Notes: a model not told the origin generated them from the sequence alone. Shown: positions 34,967 through 44,958, counted from the first letter of the stretch. The stretch: 64,000 nt of DNA from Candidatus Helarchaeota archaeon (GCA_019058315.1 JAHPZH010000008.1:144869-208868), one strand, 5' to 3'. Numbers and translations: made by a program.

Positions 34967-36802
34967 ATGCAATATGCTGGCTATACTGGAAAATTACTAG
35001 AAATAAATCTAACCACCAAAAAATCGAAAGAACGATATATCCAAGAAGATTTTGCTATTAGATATATTGGTGGTCGAGGATTTGGTGCAAGATTAGTCTG
35101 GGATCTCACCGATAATAAAACAAAACCTCTTAGCCCAGATAATATTATCTGTATAGCAGCAGGACCTCTAACTGGTTTATTAGCACCTGGTTCTAGCAAA
35201 ACTGCAATAGTATCATTATCACCAGCAACTGATATCTATGGAGATTCAAATATTGGTTCACATATTGGATTTGAGTTAAAAAAAGCAGGTTATGATATTT
35301 TACTATTAAAAGGAAAAGCAAACAAACCTGTAATAGTTATGTTAGAGGATGGCGATATTGAATTTCAGAACGCAGAAGCCTATTGGGGGATGGGAGCTCG
35401 GGAATCTGAAGCAGAAATTAGAAAAGATTTAAAAGATATTCATTGGTCAGTAGCTACAATTGGTCCAGCGGGAGAAAAGTTAGTAAAATTTGCAGCAATT
35501 CAATCTGAAAATCGTGTAGCTGGCAGAACAGGTATGGGAGCAGTATTAGGTTCAAAAAATGTAAAAGCTATAACAATTAAAGGAACTAAATCACTTAACG
35601 CAGCAAATCCTGATAAATTAATAAACACTTTTCAGAGAGCAAATGATTATTTAAAATCCCATCCAATTGCGGATGTTTATGCAAAATTTGGGACTTTTGG
35701 GCTATTAGAAGGTGTTAATGAACGTGGTATTCTCCCTGTTCATAATTTCCAAGATGCTATTTTTGAAGATGTGAATGAGATAAGTATGGATAAATTTGAT
35801 GAAAAATTTCCAGATACAAAAAGTCAAACTTGTCTATATTGCCCTGTTTCATGTGAAGGTGTTTTAAGAAAAAACAGCCAAATCATGCTAAGACCCCAAT
35901 ACGAAACTTTAGTTATGCTTGGACCTAATTTAGGAATTTCAGACTTGGATAATATTGTAGAATCAAATCATTTCTGCAATGAAAATGGGCTTGATACTAT
36001 CAGTAGTGGAAATATCATTGGATTGGTAATGGAATTATTTCAAAGAAAAATTTTAACTAAAAAGGATTTAAATGGAATTGAATGTAATTTTGGAAATTGT
36101 GATGCAGTACATAAATTGTTAGAAATTATTACAAAACGTGAGGGTATTGGTAACTTTTTAGCAGATGGAATAAAAGCAATTATTAAAAAATGGCCAGCTA
36201 GTGAACGTTATGCCTTACATTGTAAAGGATTAGAACAATCTGGATACGATACTCGTGCATTAAAAGCAATGACCCTTGCATATGCGACTGCAGATATAGG
36301 TGCACATCATAATCGAGCTTGGCCTGCTTATCATGAATTGATTAAAAAAAGAACTAATAAAGAATTAGCAGAATTGGTAATGTTCCATCAACATATTCGT
36401 CCCTTAATGGATTGCCTTGGAGTTTGTAGATTTCCATGGATAGAATTTGATATAGATATCAAGTTATATGGGGATTTTTATAAATATGGAACTGGAGTAG
36501 ATTTGAATATTCAAGATTTACTACACAAATCTGAGGGCATATATAATTTAACTCGAGCTATTAATATCCGTAGAGGAATTACACGTAGAGATGATCAGCC
36601 ACCTCCTCGAGTTTATGAAGATCCAATTCCAAAAGGTCCTTTTAAAGGAAAGAAAATTGATAAAAATGAATTTCAGAACCTACTTGATATCTATTATAAT
36701 CTACGTGGCTGGGATAATAAGGGAATTCCTACATTTGAAACATTGAAAAAATATGGATTGGAGGACATAGCTAAAGAAATTTATGCAAAAGAATTGAAAT
36801 AA
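34967..36802 (+). CDS. aor: Aldehyde:ferredoxin oxidoreductase, tungsten-containing
   Basis: 611 residues, the usual length of the AOR family. The N-terminal domain starts GYTGKLLEINLT and has YIGGRGFGARLVWD and GPLTGLLAPGSSK; AGRTGMGAVLGSKN binds the pterin. Iron-sulfur ligands are in CLYCPVSCEG and in CLGVC near residue 485. These enzymes oxidise aldehydes to acids and reduce ferredoxin with a tungsten bis-pterin cofactor, linking amino-acid or sugar breakdown to low-potential electrons. ATG; no clear SD. The product acid could be activated by CoA ligases such as those in this window. Confidence 0.93.
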   Translation: MQYAGYTGKLLEINLTTKKSKERYIQEDFAIRYIGGRGFGARLVWDLTDNKTKPLSPDNIICIAAGPLTGLLAPGSSKTAIVSLSPATDIYGDSNIGSHIGFELKKAGYDILLLKGKANKPVIVMLEDGDIEFQNAEAYWGMGARESEAEIRKDLKDIHWSVATIGPAGEKLVKFAAIQSENRVAGRTGMGAVLGSKNVKAITIKGTKSLNAANPDKLINTFQRANDYLKSHPIADVYAKFGTFGLLEGVNERGILPVHNFQDAIFEDVNEISMDKFDEKFPDTKSQTCLYCPVSCEGVLRKNSQIMLRPQYETLVMLGPNLGISDLDNIVESNHFCNENGLDTISSGNIIGLVMELFQRKILTKKDLNGIECNFGNCDAVHKLLEIITKREGIGNFLADGIKAIIKKWPASERYALHCKGLEQSGYDTRALKAMTLAYATADIGAHHNRAWPAYHELIKKRTNKELAELVMFHQHIRPLMDCLGVCRFPWIEFDIDIKLYGDFYKYGTGVDLNIQDLLHKSEGIYNLTRAINIRRGITRRDDQPPPRVYEDPIPKGPFKGKKIDKNEFQNLLDIYYNLRGWDNKGIPTFETLKKYGLEDIAKEIYAKELK

Positions 36803-36838
36803 AGAGTTTAAAAAAAAATTACATTTAAAATTTTAAAA

Positions 36839-37096
36839 TTAGCTCATGGGACCTTTAAATCCCCCTCTTTTACCGGTATTTTGCCCTCCTCCATAACGTA
36901 ATTTTTCAGTTCTCTTATCCTTCTTTGATTTCTTTTTATATTCTTTATAATGTTCCTTACACAAATAAGCTCTTGACATATTCTTTTCTATTTTTAAATC
37001 TAAATAACTACTAACTTGTAATAAGGAAATTGATCTAATTGATTCATTTTCGCATAATTTTACGCTGCATTGTCTTCCTTTTGTAATTCTGCCCAT
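36839..37096 (-). CDS. Small basic zinc-binding-like protein
   Basis: 85 residues, strongly basic. A CSVKLC pair near the N-terminus and a YLCKEHYKEYKKK segment could bind one zinc (C-x4-C and C-x2-H). The C-terminal tail is Gly/Lys/Arg-rich (GGGQNTGKRGGFKGP). Similar small basic proteins often bind RNA or ribosomes. ATG with GGAG 8 nt upstream. No family recognised. Confidence 0.6.
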   Translation of the reverse strand: MGRITKGRQCSVKLCENESIRSISLLQVSSYLDLKIEKNMSRAYLCKEHYKEYKKKSKKDKRTEKLRYGGGQNTGKRGGFKGPMS

Positions 37097-37177
37097 TTCA
37101 TGTTCTCCATTATTTAAACATTAAAAAATAGCAATATTTTAATTTTTTTAATATTGATAAGTATTTAATAAATTAAT

Positions 37178-37921
37178 TTATTTTTTTCCACAAGCGGGGC
37201 ACTTATCATTAGCTTTAATTTGGATTTTTTGGAATGACATTGATAAGAGGTCAAATATCAATAAATAATTCGTAAGAAGACCTTCTCTAAGACCAATTAT
37301 GTATTTTATAGCCTCCATTGATTGAATCGTCCCAGCAAAACCCGGAGTTGCTCCTACTACAGGTAATGGTGAATCTGAAGGAGGAGGAGGAGATGAAAAG
37401 ACACACCTATAACACGCTGATTTGAGAGGAATAACAGTCATTAGTTGTCCTTCAAAACCGCGTACGCCACCAACGCTGAATGGAATATTTTCTTTAATAC
37501 AAGCATCATTTACAAGATATTTTGCATTAAAATTATCAGAACAATCCACCACAAAATCATAATTTTTAATAATAGAAACAGCATTTTTGGAAGTTAATTT
37601 CTTATTAATTTTCTTATAATTCACATTTGGATTTAATTTTGATAATTTATCAAATGCTGAGTCAGTTTTATTCTTCCCAACTTGTTCAGTTGAATGGATT
37701 ATTTGCCTTTGGAGGTTAGATAAGCTTACAACATCCATATCCATCAGACCAAGAGTACCTATACCAGCGGCTGCAAGATAGTACGAGACTGAGCTGCCAA
37801 GACCCCCTAACCCCATTACTAATACTGATGCATCTTTTAACTTCTCTTGTCCTTTTTCGCCTAATTCGACAGCGATGATTTGGCGATTATATCTCTCCAA
37901 TTCTTCTTTAGATAGCTTCAA
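37178..37921 (-). CDS. ThiF/MoeB/HesA-type E1-like adenylyltransferase
   Basis: 247 residues. The ATP site is LVMGLGGLGSSVSYYLA, DMDVVSLSNLQRQIIH supplies the Asp and Arg needed for adenylation, and a zinc is likely held by CYRC (near 165) and CPAC at the C-terminus. These enzymes adenylate the Gly-Gly end of MoaD/ThiS/Urm1-type sulfur carriers. An RGFEGQLMTV and SPPPPSDSPLP segment lies where the crossover loop usually sits. The role here is probably molybdopterin/tungsten cofactor or thiamine/tRNA thiolation; the neighbouring AOR needs such a pterin. TTG start with AGAGG upstream. Confidence 0.85.
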   Translation of the reverse strand: MKLSKEELERYNRQIIAVELGEKGQEKLKDASVLVMGLGGLGSSVSYYLAAAGIGTLGLMDMDVVSLSNLQRQIIHSTEQVGKNKTDSAFDKLSKLNPNVNYKKINKKLTSKNAVSIIKNYDFVVDCSDNFNAKYLVNDACIKENIPFSVGGVRGFEGQLMTVIPLKSACYRCVFSSPPPPSDSPLPVVGATPGFAGTIQSMEAIKYIIGLREGLLTNYLLIFDLLSMSFQKIQIKANDKCPACGKK

Positions 37922-38056
37922 TGAATTTAACCTCTATCAATTTAAAAATTCATTATTTTATAAAATTGTATAATCAATTATTAGTGATGAAATAAGAACT
38001 TTTATTTCATTCCAAGATTAAAAATAGAATTTTAAAAAGAATGTGAAAGAAATTTA

Positions 38057-38443
38057 TTACATTGATGTTTTTATTGCATCTCTGGGACAAGCATCGACAC
38101 ATAATTTACAATAGACACAGCGATCTTCAACATAGACAAATGCTAATGTTTCTGGATCGATAGTTAATGCATTTACATAACATAGGCTAACGCATAAACC
38201 ACATTCGATGCATAAATTATTATCGATAACAACATGACGTTTGCTTAATACTTGTAAGCCTTTTTCTTTAAGCATTTTTGTAATAATATCAACTTTATCA
38301 TCGGGAACTGATACAATACCTTCTCCGCCCTCTGAATGTATTTTAATTGATATAAAACTTATTGGAACCTTAGATTCTAATATAATATTTGCTAAGATTG
38401 GTTCATACGCGAGACTTAACGGGAATGTAAGATATAAATCCAT
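38057..38443 (-). CDS. NIL-domain plus two-cluster ferredoxin (homocysteine synthesis partner)
   Basis: 128 residues: an N-terminal NIL domain (~1-75, LSLAYEPILANIILES and EGGEGIVSVPDDK) and two [4Fe-4S] motifs, CIECGLCVSLC and CVYCKLCVDAC. In methanogens a protein of this kind (the MA1822 type) works with a DUF39 protein (MA1821 type) to make homocysteine from aspartate semialdehyde and sulfide. Here it starts directly after the DUF39 gene's stop codon; its SD (AAGGAGGG) lies inside the end of that gene, a sign of coupled translation. Confidence 0.9.
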   Translation of the reverse strand: MDLYLTFPLSLAYEPILANIILESKVPISFISIKIHSEGGEGIVSVPDDKVDIITKMLKEKGLQVLSKRHVVIDNNLCIECGLCVSLCYVNALTIDPETLAFVYVEDRCVYCKLCVDACPRDAIKTSM

Positions 38444-39949
38444 TTATAAAACCCTCCTTGTTCCTAATAATTTCATTAGTCCCTCAGCGGTTACCATTCC
38501 TAAAACTCGTCTTTCGGCATCTATAACTGGTAGTGCCGAAATATCATGAGTCTCAAGCTTGCGTGCTGCGGCAGCTGCTGGTTCGTCTAATGTTGTGGTT
38601 ATTACCTTCCTCGTAATAACATCAGCTAAGGTTAGATTATTTTGGGCAACCGCTCTTGTTATATCAAATGAGGTGACAATACCTTGTAATTTTTTGTTTT
38701 CATCTACAATTATTATATGATTAATGTTTTGATCAATTATTTTTTTAGCCACTATTTCTATAGAAGTAGTAATTTTACATACTGTTGCAGGACCCATGAT
38801 TGACCTTACAAAGGGAATTTCTTTAGTTAATTTCATGGGTTTAAATACTGTTGTTGTTGGTAATTTTTCTACAGGTGCTGATAATAGGAATTTGCCCTCT
38901 TCAATCCAATTTTTCAGACTATCTGCTATTTTCTTGGATTTTTTTAGTCCTGTTAATGGTGAAACTTTAATCTTTTTACCATTTAATTCAATACTTCCTG
39001 ATTTTAATTCTTCATAATCTGTTATTTTTAATGTGGGTCTAGCTCTCCTTGGAACTCCATAATCAATTAAATTAGTTTTTAAATCTTTATCACTAATTGA
39101 TGTTTTCTTAGCTAATCCTTCGTTTAAGATTGGGATCGGTATTCCAATTCCTACATATAGAGTAGTTCCGTAATTTGTAAAATTTGCACCCTTTAAAAAT
39201 TCAGATCTCATTTGTTTTAGATCTCCTTTTACCATGATTGTTCCAAACTGGTTTTTTGGATTATGTTGGGTTCCTTCTCCTATTATATAACCAATACCTC
39301 CGCCTAGAAATATTCTTGTACCCATTCCTATTGTTTCATAATCTGGATCATTAGATAAGGGTGATAAACAACCAGAGCCTGCAAACGTTACATTTCCGAA
39401 TCGTGGAAGCAATTTGCCCATATATGTATATAGAGTATCATCGCGACTATTACATGCAGCATTATACCTTTGATAACCATTTCTAGGATTACATAAAACA
39501 GCTTGATTTAAATCATCGATGGTAAGGTTAGTATCTACTCTAAGTCTTGGATAACAATCTGTAGCATAAGCTGTTGCTCTCAAATTTATTTCTTTTTTTG
39601 CGACTAAAGCTTCTATTACATGCCCGCCACCATATTCAATGTTAGTATCACTCCTTCTTGTCGCTCCAATATAGACATCAACTGCAGCATTTCCATGATA
39701 ACAATGTACATCGTTTAACCAAACATGTTCCATTTTAATGGGTGGATCACTATGCCCGAAATTTAAAAATGCACCCGAAGAACACATTGCTCCGAAGGTC
39801 CCTGTTGTTACAACATCAATATCTTTCGCGGCTACTTCAATACCTTCATTTTCTACTAATTTGGTCATTTCATCTGCTGTAATTACTTGAACATCACCAT
39901 TCTTTATTTTCTGGTTAATTTCTTCGTAAGTTCTTAATTTTTTACTCAT
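38444..39949 (-). CDS. Homocysteine biosynthesis protein (DUF39/HcyS) with C-terminal CBS pair
   Basis: 501 residues. Residues 1 to ~365 are DUF39: TTGTFGAMCSSGAFLNFGH with Cys56 (probably the essential family cysteine), YGGGHVIEALVAKKEI, GIGYIIGEGTQHNP. Two CBS domains follow (IMGPATVCKITTSIEIVA and VITRKVITTTLDEPA), which usually sense adenine nucleotides or S-adenosylmethionine. The family converts aspartate semialdehyde to homocysteine with a ferredoxin-type partner, here the adjoining NIL-ferredoxin gene. This bypasses homoserine acylation and gives a direct sulfide route to methionine. Confidence 0.9.
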   Translation of the reverse strand: MSKKLRTYEEINQKIKNGDVQVITADEMTKLVENEGIEVAAKDIDVVTTGTFGAMCSSGAFLNFGHSDPPIKMEHVWLNDVHCYHGNAAVDVYIGATRRSDTNIEYGGGHVIEALVAKKEINLRATAYATDCYPRLRVDTNLTIDDLNQAVLCNPRNGYQRYNAACNSRDDTLYTYMGKLLPRFGNVTFAGSGCLSPLSNDPDYETIGMGTRIFLGGGIGYIIGEGTQHNPKNQFGTIMVKGDLKQMRSEFLKGANFTNYGTTLYVGIGIPIPILNEGLAKKTSISDKDLKTNLIDYGVPRRARPTLKITDYEELKSGSIELNGKKIKVSPLTGLKKSKKIADSLKNWIEEGKFLLSAPVEKLPTTTVFKPMKLTKEIPFVRSIMGPATVCKITTSIEIVAKKIIDQNINHIIIVDENKKLQGIVTSFDITRAVAQNNLTLADVITRKVITTTLDEPAAAAARKLETHDISALPVIDAERRVLGMVTAEGLMKLLGTRRVL

Positions 39950-40091
39950 CTCATAGACCTCATAATTTATTATTTAATATTGAAAACATTACAGATTTTA
40001 TATATAAATATTACTATAAGTCATATTTCTGGTCTTTATTATGAGTGTCAGTAATTAATTATTATTAAAAAATTGTGACATAGAAAAAAAG

Positions 40092-40108
40092 TATATATAT
40101 ATATAAAT
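40092..40108 (+). promoter_or_regulatory. TATA-rich promoter of the tandem MFS genes
   Basis: A (TA)n run ending in TATAAATAA lies about 50-65 nt before ATG 40157. AT-rich on both sides, no operator seen. Confidence 0.4.
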
Positions 40109-40156
40109 AATCTAATTTTTAATCCTCAAAATTAATTAAAGGATCCTAATTTTAAA

Positions 40157-41437
40157 ATGTCTGAATTTGAATTAGAGCAAAAAGAATGGATTGGATATCA
40201 TAGTTATTTGATAATATTACTTTCAATCTTTAGATTTATATCCCTTTTTAATATAACATACACAACTCTTATATTACCACAAATTGCAGCATCTTTTAAC
40301 ATTCCTTCTGCTACCATTGCTTGGATATTTTCAATAATTGGAATTGGGGTCCTTGTATCAGTCTTTATTCGTCGTTTGCCTGATGTTTGGGGAAGAAAAC
40401 CAACTCTTTTGGTAATTGGAATAATAAATATTACGTGTATTTGCATCGCTGCACTAATGACGAACCTAATATTACATATTATTTTTAGACTTCTCTCGGG
40501 TATTTTTGCAGTTAATACCAGTAATATTATTGTCGCCGAGGAGATGCCAGCACGTTTTAGAGGTAGAGTATCTGGTATAATAGTCTCAATCGGAATGTCT
40601 AGTGCTATGCTAGCAAGTTACCTAGTAACTTGTAATATAGTGAGAATGTGGAGATATTACTATTTAATAGTAGATATTCCTGCAATGATAATTTTTGGGA
40701 TATTATGGTTAAAAATGAAAGAAACTAGACGTTTTATGTTTGAAAAAGACAAATTAAAGGAGAAAAAGGGTTCCATATTCGGCATATTCCAAAGAAAATA
40801 TTTAAGAATTCTAATTTTAGTCAGCTCAATTTTGTTTATGAGTCAATATATATACTCTTCTGGGATAAAGAGATACTTCACTATTTTCCTTTTTGAAGAA
40901 AAAGGTTTTAACCCATTCAGCTACGGGCTATGGCAACCATTCAGAAATGATGCCTTTATTGGTATTTTATCGGCTTTATCATTTATAGGATCAATAATTG
41001 GCTATTGGTTATCGGGATATTTTGCCGATAGGTTTGGAAGGAAGTTGACGATTTATGTGGCCACAGCTGTTCATTTAGTAGCACAACTTATCTTTATTTT
41101 TGGTTTAACCGAGTTAGAATTTATTTTAAGTCTATTTTTTATCAATCTGACCTTTGCAGTTTTTCATACCTGTATTTTGGTTTTTAGCGTTGAATTTTGG
41201 CCTACAGAACAAAGATCTACAGCTTCCGGCTGGATTTTTGTTTTTAGCAGTATTGCAGGAGTATTTGGGAATATAATTGTATATTTTCTAGCAAGCAGTT
41301 ATGGTTGGGGTTTTACTTTTCTTATACTAACAATCCTCCCGATATTATTAATAATAATTACTGTATTTATACCTGAAACTAAGCAAAGAGTCGTGGAAGA
41401 GATTTTACAAACTGAAATTGAGCAGAAATTCAAATAA
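40157..41437 (+). CDS. MFS transporter, tandem copy 1
   Basis: 426 residues with twelve membrane helices. RRLPDVWGRKPTLLV is the loop 2-3 motif and GYFADRFGRKLTIYV the corresponding one in the second half; EEMPARFRGRVSG and WPTEQRSTASGW are sugar/organic-acid porter-type motifs. A conserved KRYFTIFLFEEKGFNPFS loop in the middle is shared with the next gene. Substrate unknown. AAAGGA is 12-13 nt upstream of the ATG. It is followed 84 nt later by a strong paralog. Confidence 0.85.
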   Translation: MSEFELEQKEWIGYHSYLIILLSIFRFISLFNITYTTLILPQIAASFNIPSATIAWIFSIIGIGVLVSVFIRRLPDVWGRKPTLLVIGIINITCICIAALMTNLILHIIFRLLSGIFAVNTSNIIVAEEMPARFRGRVSGIIVSIGMSSAMLASYLVTCNIVRMWRYYYLIVDIPAMIIFGILWLKMKETRRFMFEKDKLKEKKGSIFGIFQRKYLRILILVSSILFMSQYIYSSGIKRYFTIFLFEEKGFNPFSYGLWQPFRNDAFIGILSALSFIGSIIGYWLSGYFADRFGRKLTIYVATAVHLVAQLIFIFGLTELEFILSLFFINLTFAVFHTCILVFSVEFWPTEQRSTASGWIFVFSSIAGVFGNIIVYFLASSYGWGFTFLILTILPILLIIITVFIPETKQRVVEEILQTEIEQKFK

Positions 41438-41521
41438 AATCATTTATAAATAGAAGATAAATACTATATTTTTATTCAAAATTTTATCATCATTGTAATA
41501 ATCTAAGGGTTAAAGCTAAAA

Positions 41522-42799
41522 ATGTCTAAAACTGTCTTGGAACAAGAAGAATGGACAAGCTATCATACATTTTTAGTTATATTTCTTTCGGTTTATAATT
41601 TTATTAGCCTTTTTTCGATTGTATATACGGGTCTTGTCTTACCAGCAATCGCAGCCACTTTTAACATAGGGACTCCCGTTATTGCAAGTATATTTTCAAT
41701 AATTGGTATTGGTGTCATATTTTCAGTATTTGTAAGGCGAATTCCCGATAAAATAGGTCGTAAACCTTCTATGTTAATCATTTCATTGATATATGTAGTT
41801 AATCTTTGTCTTTCTGCGATAGCTCCAGAATTAACACTCTATATTATTTTTCGTTTAATTTCAGGAATTTTTGCAGTCAATATTAGTAATATTATTATAG
41901 CTGAAGAAATGCCAGCTCATAATAGAGCCAAAATATCGGGAGTCGTGGTATCAATTGGCATGTCAAGCTCTATATTAGCAAGTTTTATCGCGACTTTTAA
42001 TATGTTAGCTTATTGGAGACATTTCTTCCTTATTGTGAACATTCCAGGTATCATAGCTTTTTGCATATTATGGTTTAAAATGAAAGAAACGAGAAGATAT
42101 GAACGCACTAAAACAAAAAAAGTTGAAAATCATACTCTTTTTAGTATATTTCAAAAGAAATACATAAGAATTCTTCTTTTAACCAGCCTAATTATGTTTA
42201 CAAGTCAGTGGATCTATTCAGGGGGAATAAAACGATACTTCACTGTTTTTCTTTTTGAGGAGAAAGGGTTTAACCCATTTAGTTTTGGGACTTTCCAGCC
42301 ATTTAGGAATGATTTCTTTATCGGATTTTTGAGTATGTTCTCTTATATAGGTTCTATAATCGGTTATTGGTTATCTGGTTATTTTGGTGACCGTTTTGGA
42401 CGAAAAAAATCAATTTATGGAGCCGCCTCTATCTATTTAGTTGGTAACGCAATTTTTATATTCGGTACGACTGAAATTCATTTTCTTATAGGCATGTTTA
42501 TAATCAATATTAACTTTGCTATTTTTTCCACTCTAAATCAAGTTATGAGCGTTGAATTTTGGCCCACGGAACAGAGATCCACGGCAAGTGGTTGGGTTTT
42601 TGTTTTTAGTAGCACGGCAGGAATATTTGGAAATATGATTGTTTTTTATCTCGCAAGCACTACCTCATGGGCTTCTACCTTTATTGTTTTATCAATTCTT
42701 CCAGTACTGCTAATAATATTTATTAGCTTTTTACCTGAAACAAAAGCACGTGTTGTTGAAGAAATTTTTGAGACAGAAATTGAGCAAAAAACCAAATAA
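41522..42799 (+). CDS. MFS transporter, tandem copy 2
   Basis: 425 residues, paralog of the previous gene over the whole length (LEQEEWTSYHTF at the start, ETKARVVEEIFETEIEQK at the end). Motifs: RRIPDKIGRKPSMLI, GYFGDRFGRKKSIYG, EEMPAHNRAKISG. Loop 2-3 Asp is conserved in both. The pair clearly arose by duplication and may form a two-substrate uptake set. Differences cluster in transmembrane segments, which suggests different specificities. Confidence 0.85.
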   Translation: MSKTVLEQEEWTSYHTFLVIFLSVYNFISLFSIVYTGLVLPAIAATFNIGTPVIASIFSIIGIGVIFSVFVRRIPDKIGRKPSMLIISLIYVVNLCLSAIAPELTLYIIFRLISGIFAVNISNIIIAEEMPAHNRAKISGVVVSIGMSSSILASFIATFNMLAYWRHFFLIVNIPGIIAFCILWFKMKETRRYERTKTKKVENHTLFSIFQKKYIRILLLTSLIMFTSQWIYSGGIKRYFTVFLFEEKGFNPFSFGTFQPFRNDFFIGFLSMFSYIGSIIGYWLSGYFGDRFGRKKSIYGAASIYLVGNAIFIFGTTEIHFLIGMFIININFAIFSTLNQVMSVEFWPTEQRSTASGWVFVFSSTAGIFGNMIVFYLASTTSWASTFIVLSILPVLLIIFISFLPETKARVVEEIFETEIEQKTK

Positions 42800-42860
42800 T
42801 TTAACTTATAAATTTTTAAATTAAAAAAAAATAGGGAAGATTTGACTAAAATACTTTTTA

Positions 42861-43277
42861 TTATAGTTGGCCATAAGCCATTTTTGTGTCTTCTTTGAAC
42901 AAAATCCAGAGATAAATAATTCCTATTATAGCAAGAATCATTATTATGGAAATCAGGACAGTTAGAACCCACGCCCAGCTTTGATTAGTATAAAGACCGT
43001 AAACGTCAATAAATACAATGATAGCTACAATAATTACAAGAATTCCGAGTACTGGTAACATTCCTAATAATGGTTGGCTACTGATGGGGTCTATACCGAA
43101 CATTTGTCCTATTATAGGGAGACGATTGATAATTCCAGCAATTCCCGTTCCTTTAGCAATCCCAATAATTGTCATCGGACTTGCAAGTGCTAAAATTCCA
43201 GCTATAATAAATGCTATTGCTGCAGCTACAAACATTATAATTATAAACCAGATTCCACCGCTTTTTTCTTCGCTCAT
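42861..43277 (-). CDS. Hypothetical membrane protein
   Basis: 138 residues with about four helices, rich in Ile, Gly and Ala (IWFIIIMFVAAAIAFIIAGILA cut short here; LGMLPVLGILVIIVAIIVFI; ending in WILFKEDTKMAYGQL). The ATG at 43277 has GAGG 9 nt upstream; an ATG at 43292 precedes the SD and is not favoured. Convergent with the MFS pair. No family recognised. Confidence 0.6.
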   Translation of the reverse strand: MSEEKSGGIWFIIIMFVAAAIAFIIAGILALASPMTIIGIAKGTGIAGIINRLPIIGQMFGIDPISSQPLLGMLPVLGILVIIVAIIVFIDVYGLYTNQSWAWVLTVLISIIMILAIIGIIYLWILFKEDTKMAYGQL

Positions 43278-43419
43278 TTTTCCAAACCTCATATTCTACT
43301 TAATAAAATATTTAATTTGATAATGATAGTTAAAATTAAAAAATAGTCTATAAATAATTTTTTAATATAAAAAAATGAAAAATGTAGAATAGAATAAAAA
43401 ATATTAAATTATTATAAAC

Positions 43420-44724
43420 TTATTTTACTTTTGCTTCAAATTCTCGGACAATTTCTGCCATTGGATGCTTCTTTCTTAAATCTATAAATCGCTTTCCTTT
43501 TCTTCCAATTTGGGGAATATTTTCTACAAATTTAACGGAAGTTGGACTGAGCTTCAAATGAGTTTTAATAGATTGAACAATTTTATTTTTAAGATTATTA
43601 GACTCATCAGCATCCACATAAATTCGAATGACATCGCTATCTTCAACCTTATCTATCACACAAAGATAGGTTCTTATATCATTATTAAACATGGCACTTT
43701 CAAATTGGTATGGGTTAACAAGTGTTGCCTTAATCTTAGTCAAATCGTCCAACCTTTGTTCAATTAAGGAAATCCTTACTAAATTCCTTCCGCATGCACA
43801 ACCTCTCCCAAGGATACTTGATTCATCCCCTGATTTATAACGAATTGCGATAGTACCTGTTTTGTTTAAAGTGGTAAATACAAGTTCTCCTTTCTCATTT
43901 GGTCCTAATACTTCACCTGTCTTTGGATCTACCACTTCTACGATCACATCATCTTCTGGCCAATGGATTCCGTTTTTTTCTTCGCATTCAGATCCTGCAC
44001 CAATTTCAGACAGTCCATATCCAATTTTACAATCTACACCCCATAAATCTTCAATTTTTTTACGAACTGAAGGAGGCACTGGTTCTCCTAATACATAGGC
44101 TTTTTTTAGAGTCGAATCACTTGGATTTTTACCTATTTTTTTCCAAGTATTTCCCCATCGTAAAAAATATTGAGGAAGCCCGATAAAAACAGTTGGACGA
44201 AAAATTGGATTGAAAATATTATTCAGATGTGCCATACCAGTCTTTAATGTGGAAGCTGGAATAATAAAACCGCCTAATTCCTTCGCGGCATCATGTAAAA
44301 CCTGACCAGCAAAGAACATTCCATATGGGGTTGAATTATAATATCTATCTTTTGCTGTACATCCACAACGCACAAGACATCTTACATTTTGGGCTACATA
44401 GGTTTTCCAGTCTGATTTAGTAAAAAACACAATTGTTTCTCCTTGTCCAGATGTTCCTGACGTTGTATGAATTTTAAAAACATTGTTTAAATCCCCCACT
44501 GCACCCTCTGGATCACTTACAATATCAATTTTTGAAGAAAATGGTATTTTTTTCAAATCATCAAGTGTTTTTATATCATCAGGTTTTAAACCAACAGATT
44601 TTAACTTATTCTTATAAAGACGAGTATTATCATATGCATAATGAATAACTTTTCTTAAACGATTTTCTTGTAATTTTATAAGATCTTTTTCTTTTATAAA
44701 ATCAAGATCCTTATCAAATGACAA
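43420..44724 (-). CDS. Phenylacetate-CoA ligase-like AMP-forming ligase (PaaK family)
   Basis: 434 residues, full PaaK layout: RLRKVIHYAYDNTRLYKNKL, adenylate loop TSGTSGQGETIVF, GYGLSEIGAG, DPKTGEVLGPNEKGEL, CACGRNLVRI and a C-terminal domain ending in RKGKRFIDLRKKHP. It would activate an aryl or other carboxylic acid to its CoA thioester. It is distinct from the pair at 14-16 kb. TTG start with GAGGG 6-7 nt upstream, 9 nt after a small coiled-coil gene. Confidence 0.82.
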   Translation of the reverse strand: MSFDKDLDFIKEKDLIKLQENRLRKVIHYAYDNTRLYKNKLKSVGLKPDDIKTLDDLKKIPFSSKIDIVSDPEGAVGDLNNVFKIHTTSGTSGQGETIVFFTKSDWKTYVAQNVRCLVRCGCTAKDRYYNSTPYGMFFAGQVLHDAAKELGGFIIPASTLKTGMAHLNNIFNPIFRPTVFIGLPQYFLRWGNTWKKIGKNPSDSTLKKAYVLGEPVPPSVRKKIEDLWGVDCKIGYGLSEIGAGSECEEKNGIHWPEDDVIVEVVDPKTGEVLGPNEKGELVFTTLNKTGTIAIRYKSGDESSILGRGCACGRNLVRISLIEQRLDDLTKIKATLVNPYQFESAMFNNDIRTYLCVIDKVEDSDVIRIYVDADESNNLKNKIVQSIKTHLKLSPTSVKFVENIPQIGRKGKRFIDLRKKHPMAEIVREFEAKVK

Positions 44725-44733
44725 TAATTTCCC

Positions 44734-44958
44734 TCATAATCGATTTAGTAATTCTTTTAAGCTTGCTGTTGCTTTTTCAATATTTTTTATTGCATCTTCA
44801 AAATATTTTAAAAGGTCATTTGATTTAACTTCCTTGGATAGTTCTCTAAGTTTATCGGCATGTTCGTCTATATGTTCTATATAATGTTCAACATATTTTT
44901 TAATTTTATTTAGATCTTCAGACAAATTTAGCACTTCTTTTTTATTTATCCGTAACAA
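44734..44958 (-). CDS. Short coiled-coil protein
   Basis: 74 residues, predicted as one or two long helices (DLNKIKKYVEHYIEHIDEHADKL and DLLKYFEDAIKNIEKA, both cut to the core). The His-rich stretch YIEHIDEHADK is unusual. It ends 9 nt before the CoA-ligase-like gene. The start is uncertain: TTG 44958 has no SD and an in-frame GTG lies eight codons later. Function unknown. Confidence 0.5.
   Translation of the reverse strand: MLRINKKEVLNLSEDLNKIKKYVEHYIEHIDEHADKLRELSKEVKSNDLLKYFEDAIKNIEKATASLKELLNRL

Noticed and set aside
43862..44186. Plus-strand frames inside the PaaK-like gene at 44 kb
   Set aside because: Antisense shadows of a clearly homologous minus-strand gene, no SD and no recognisable protein.
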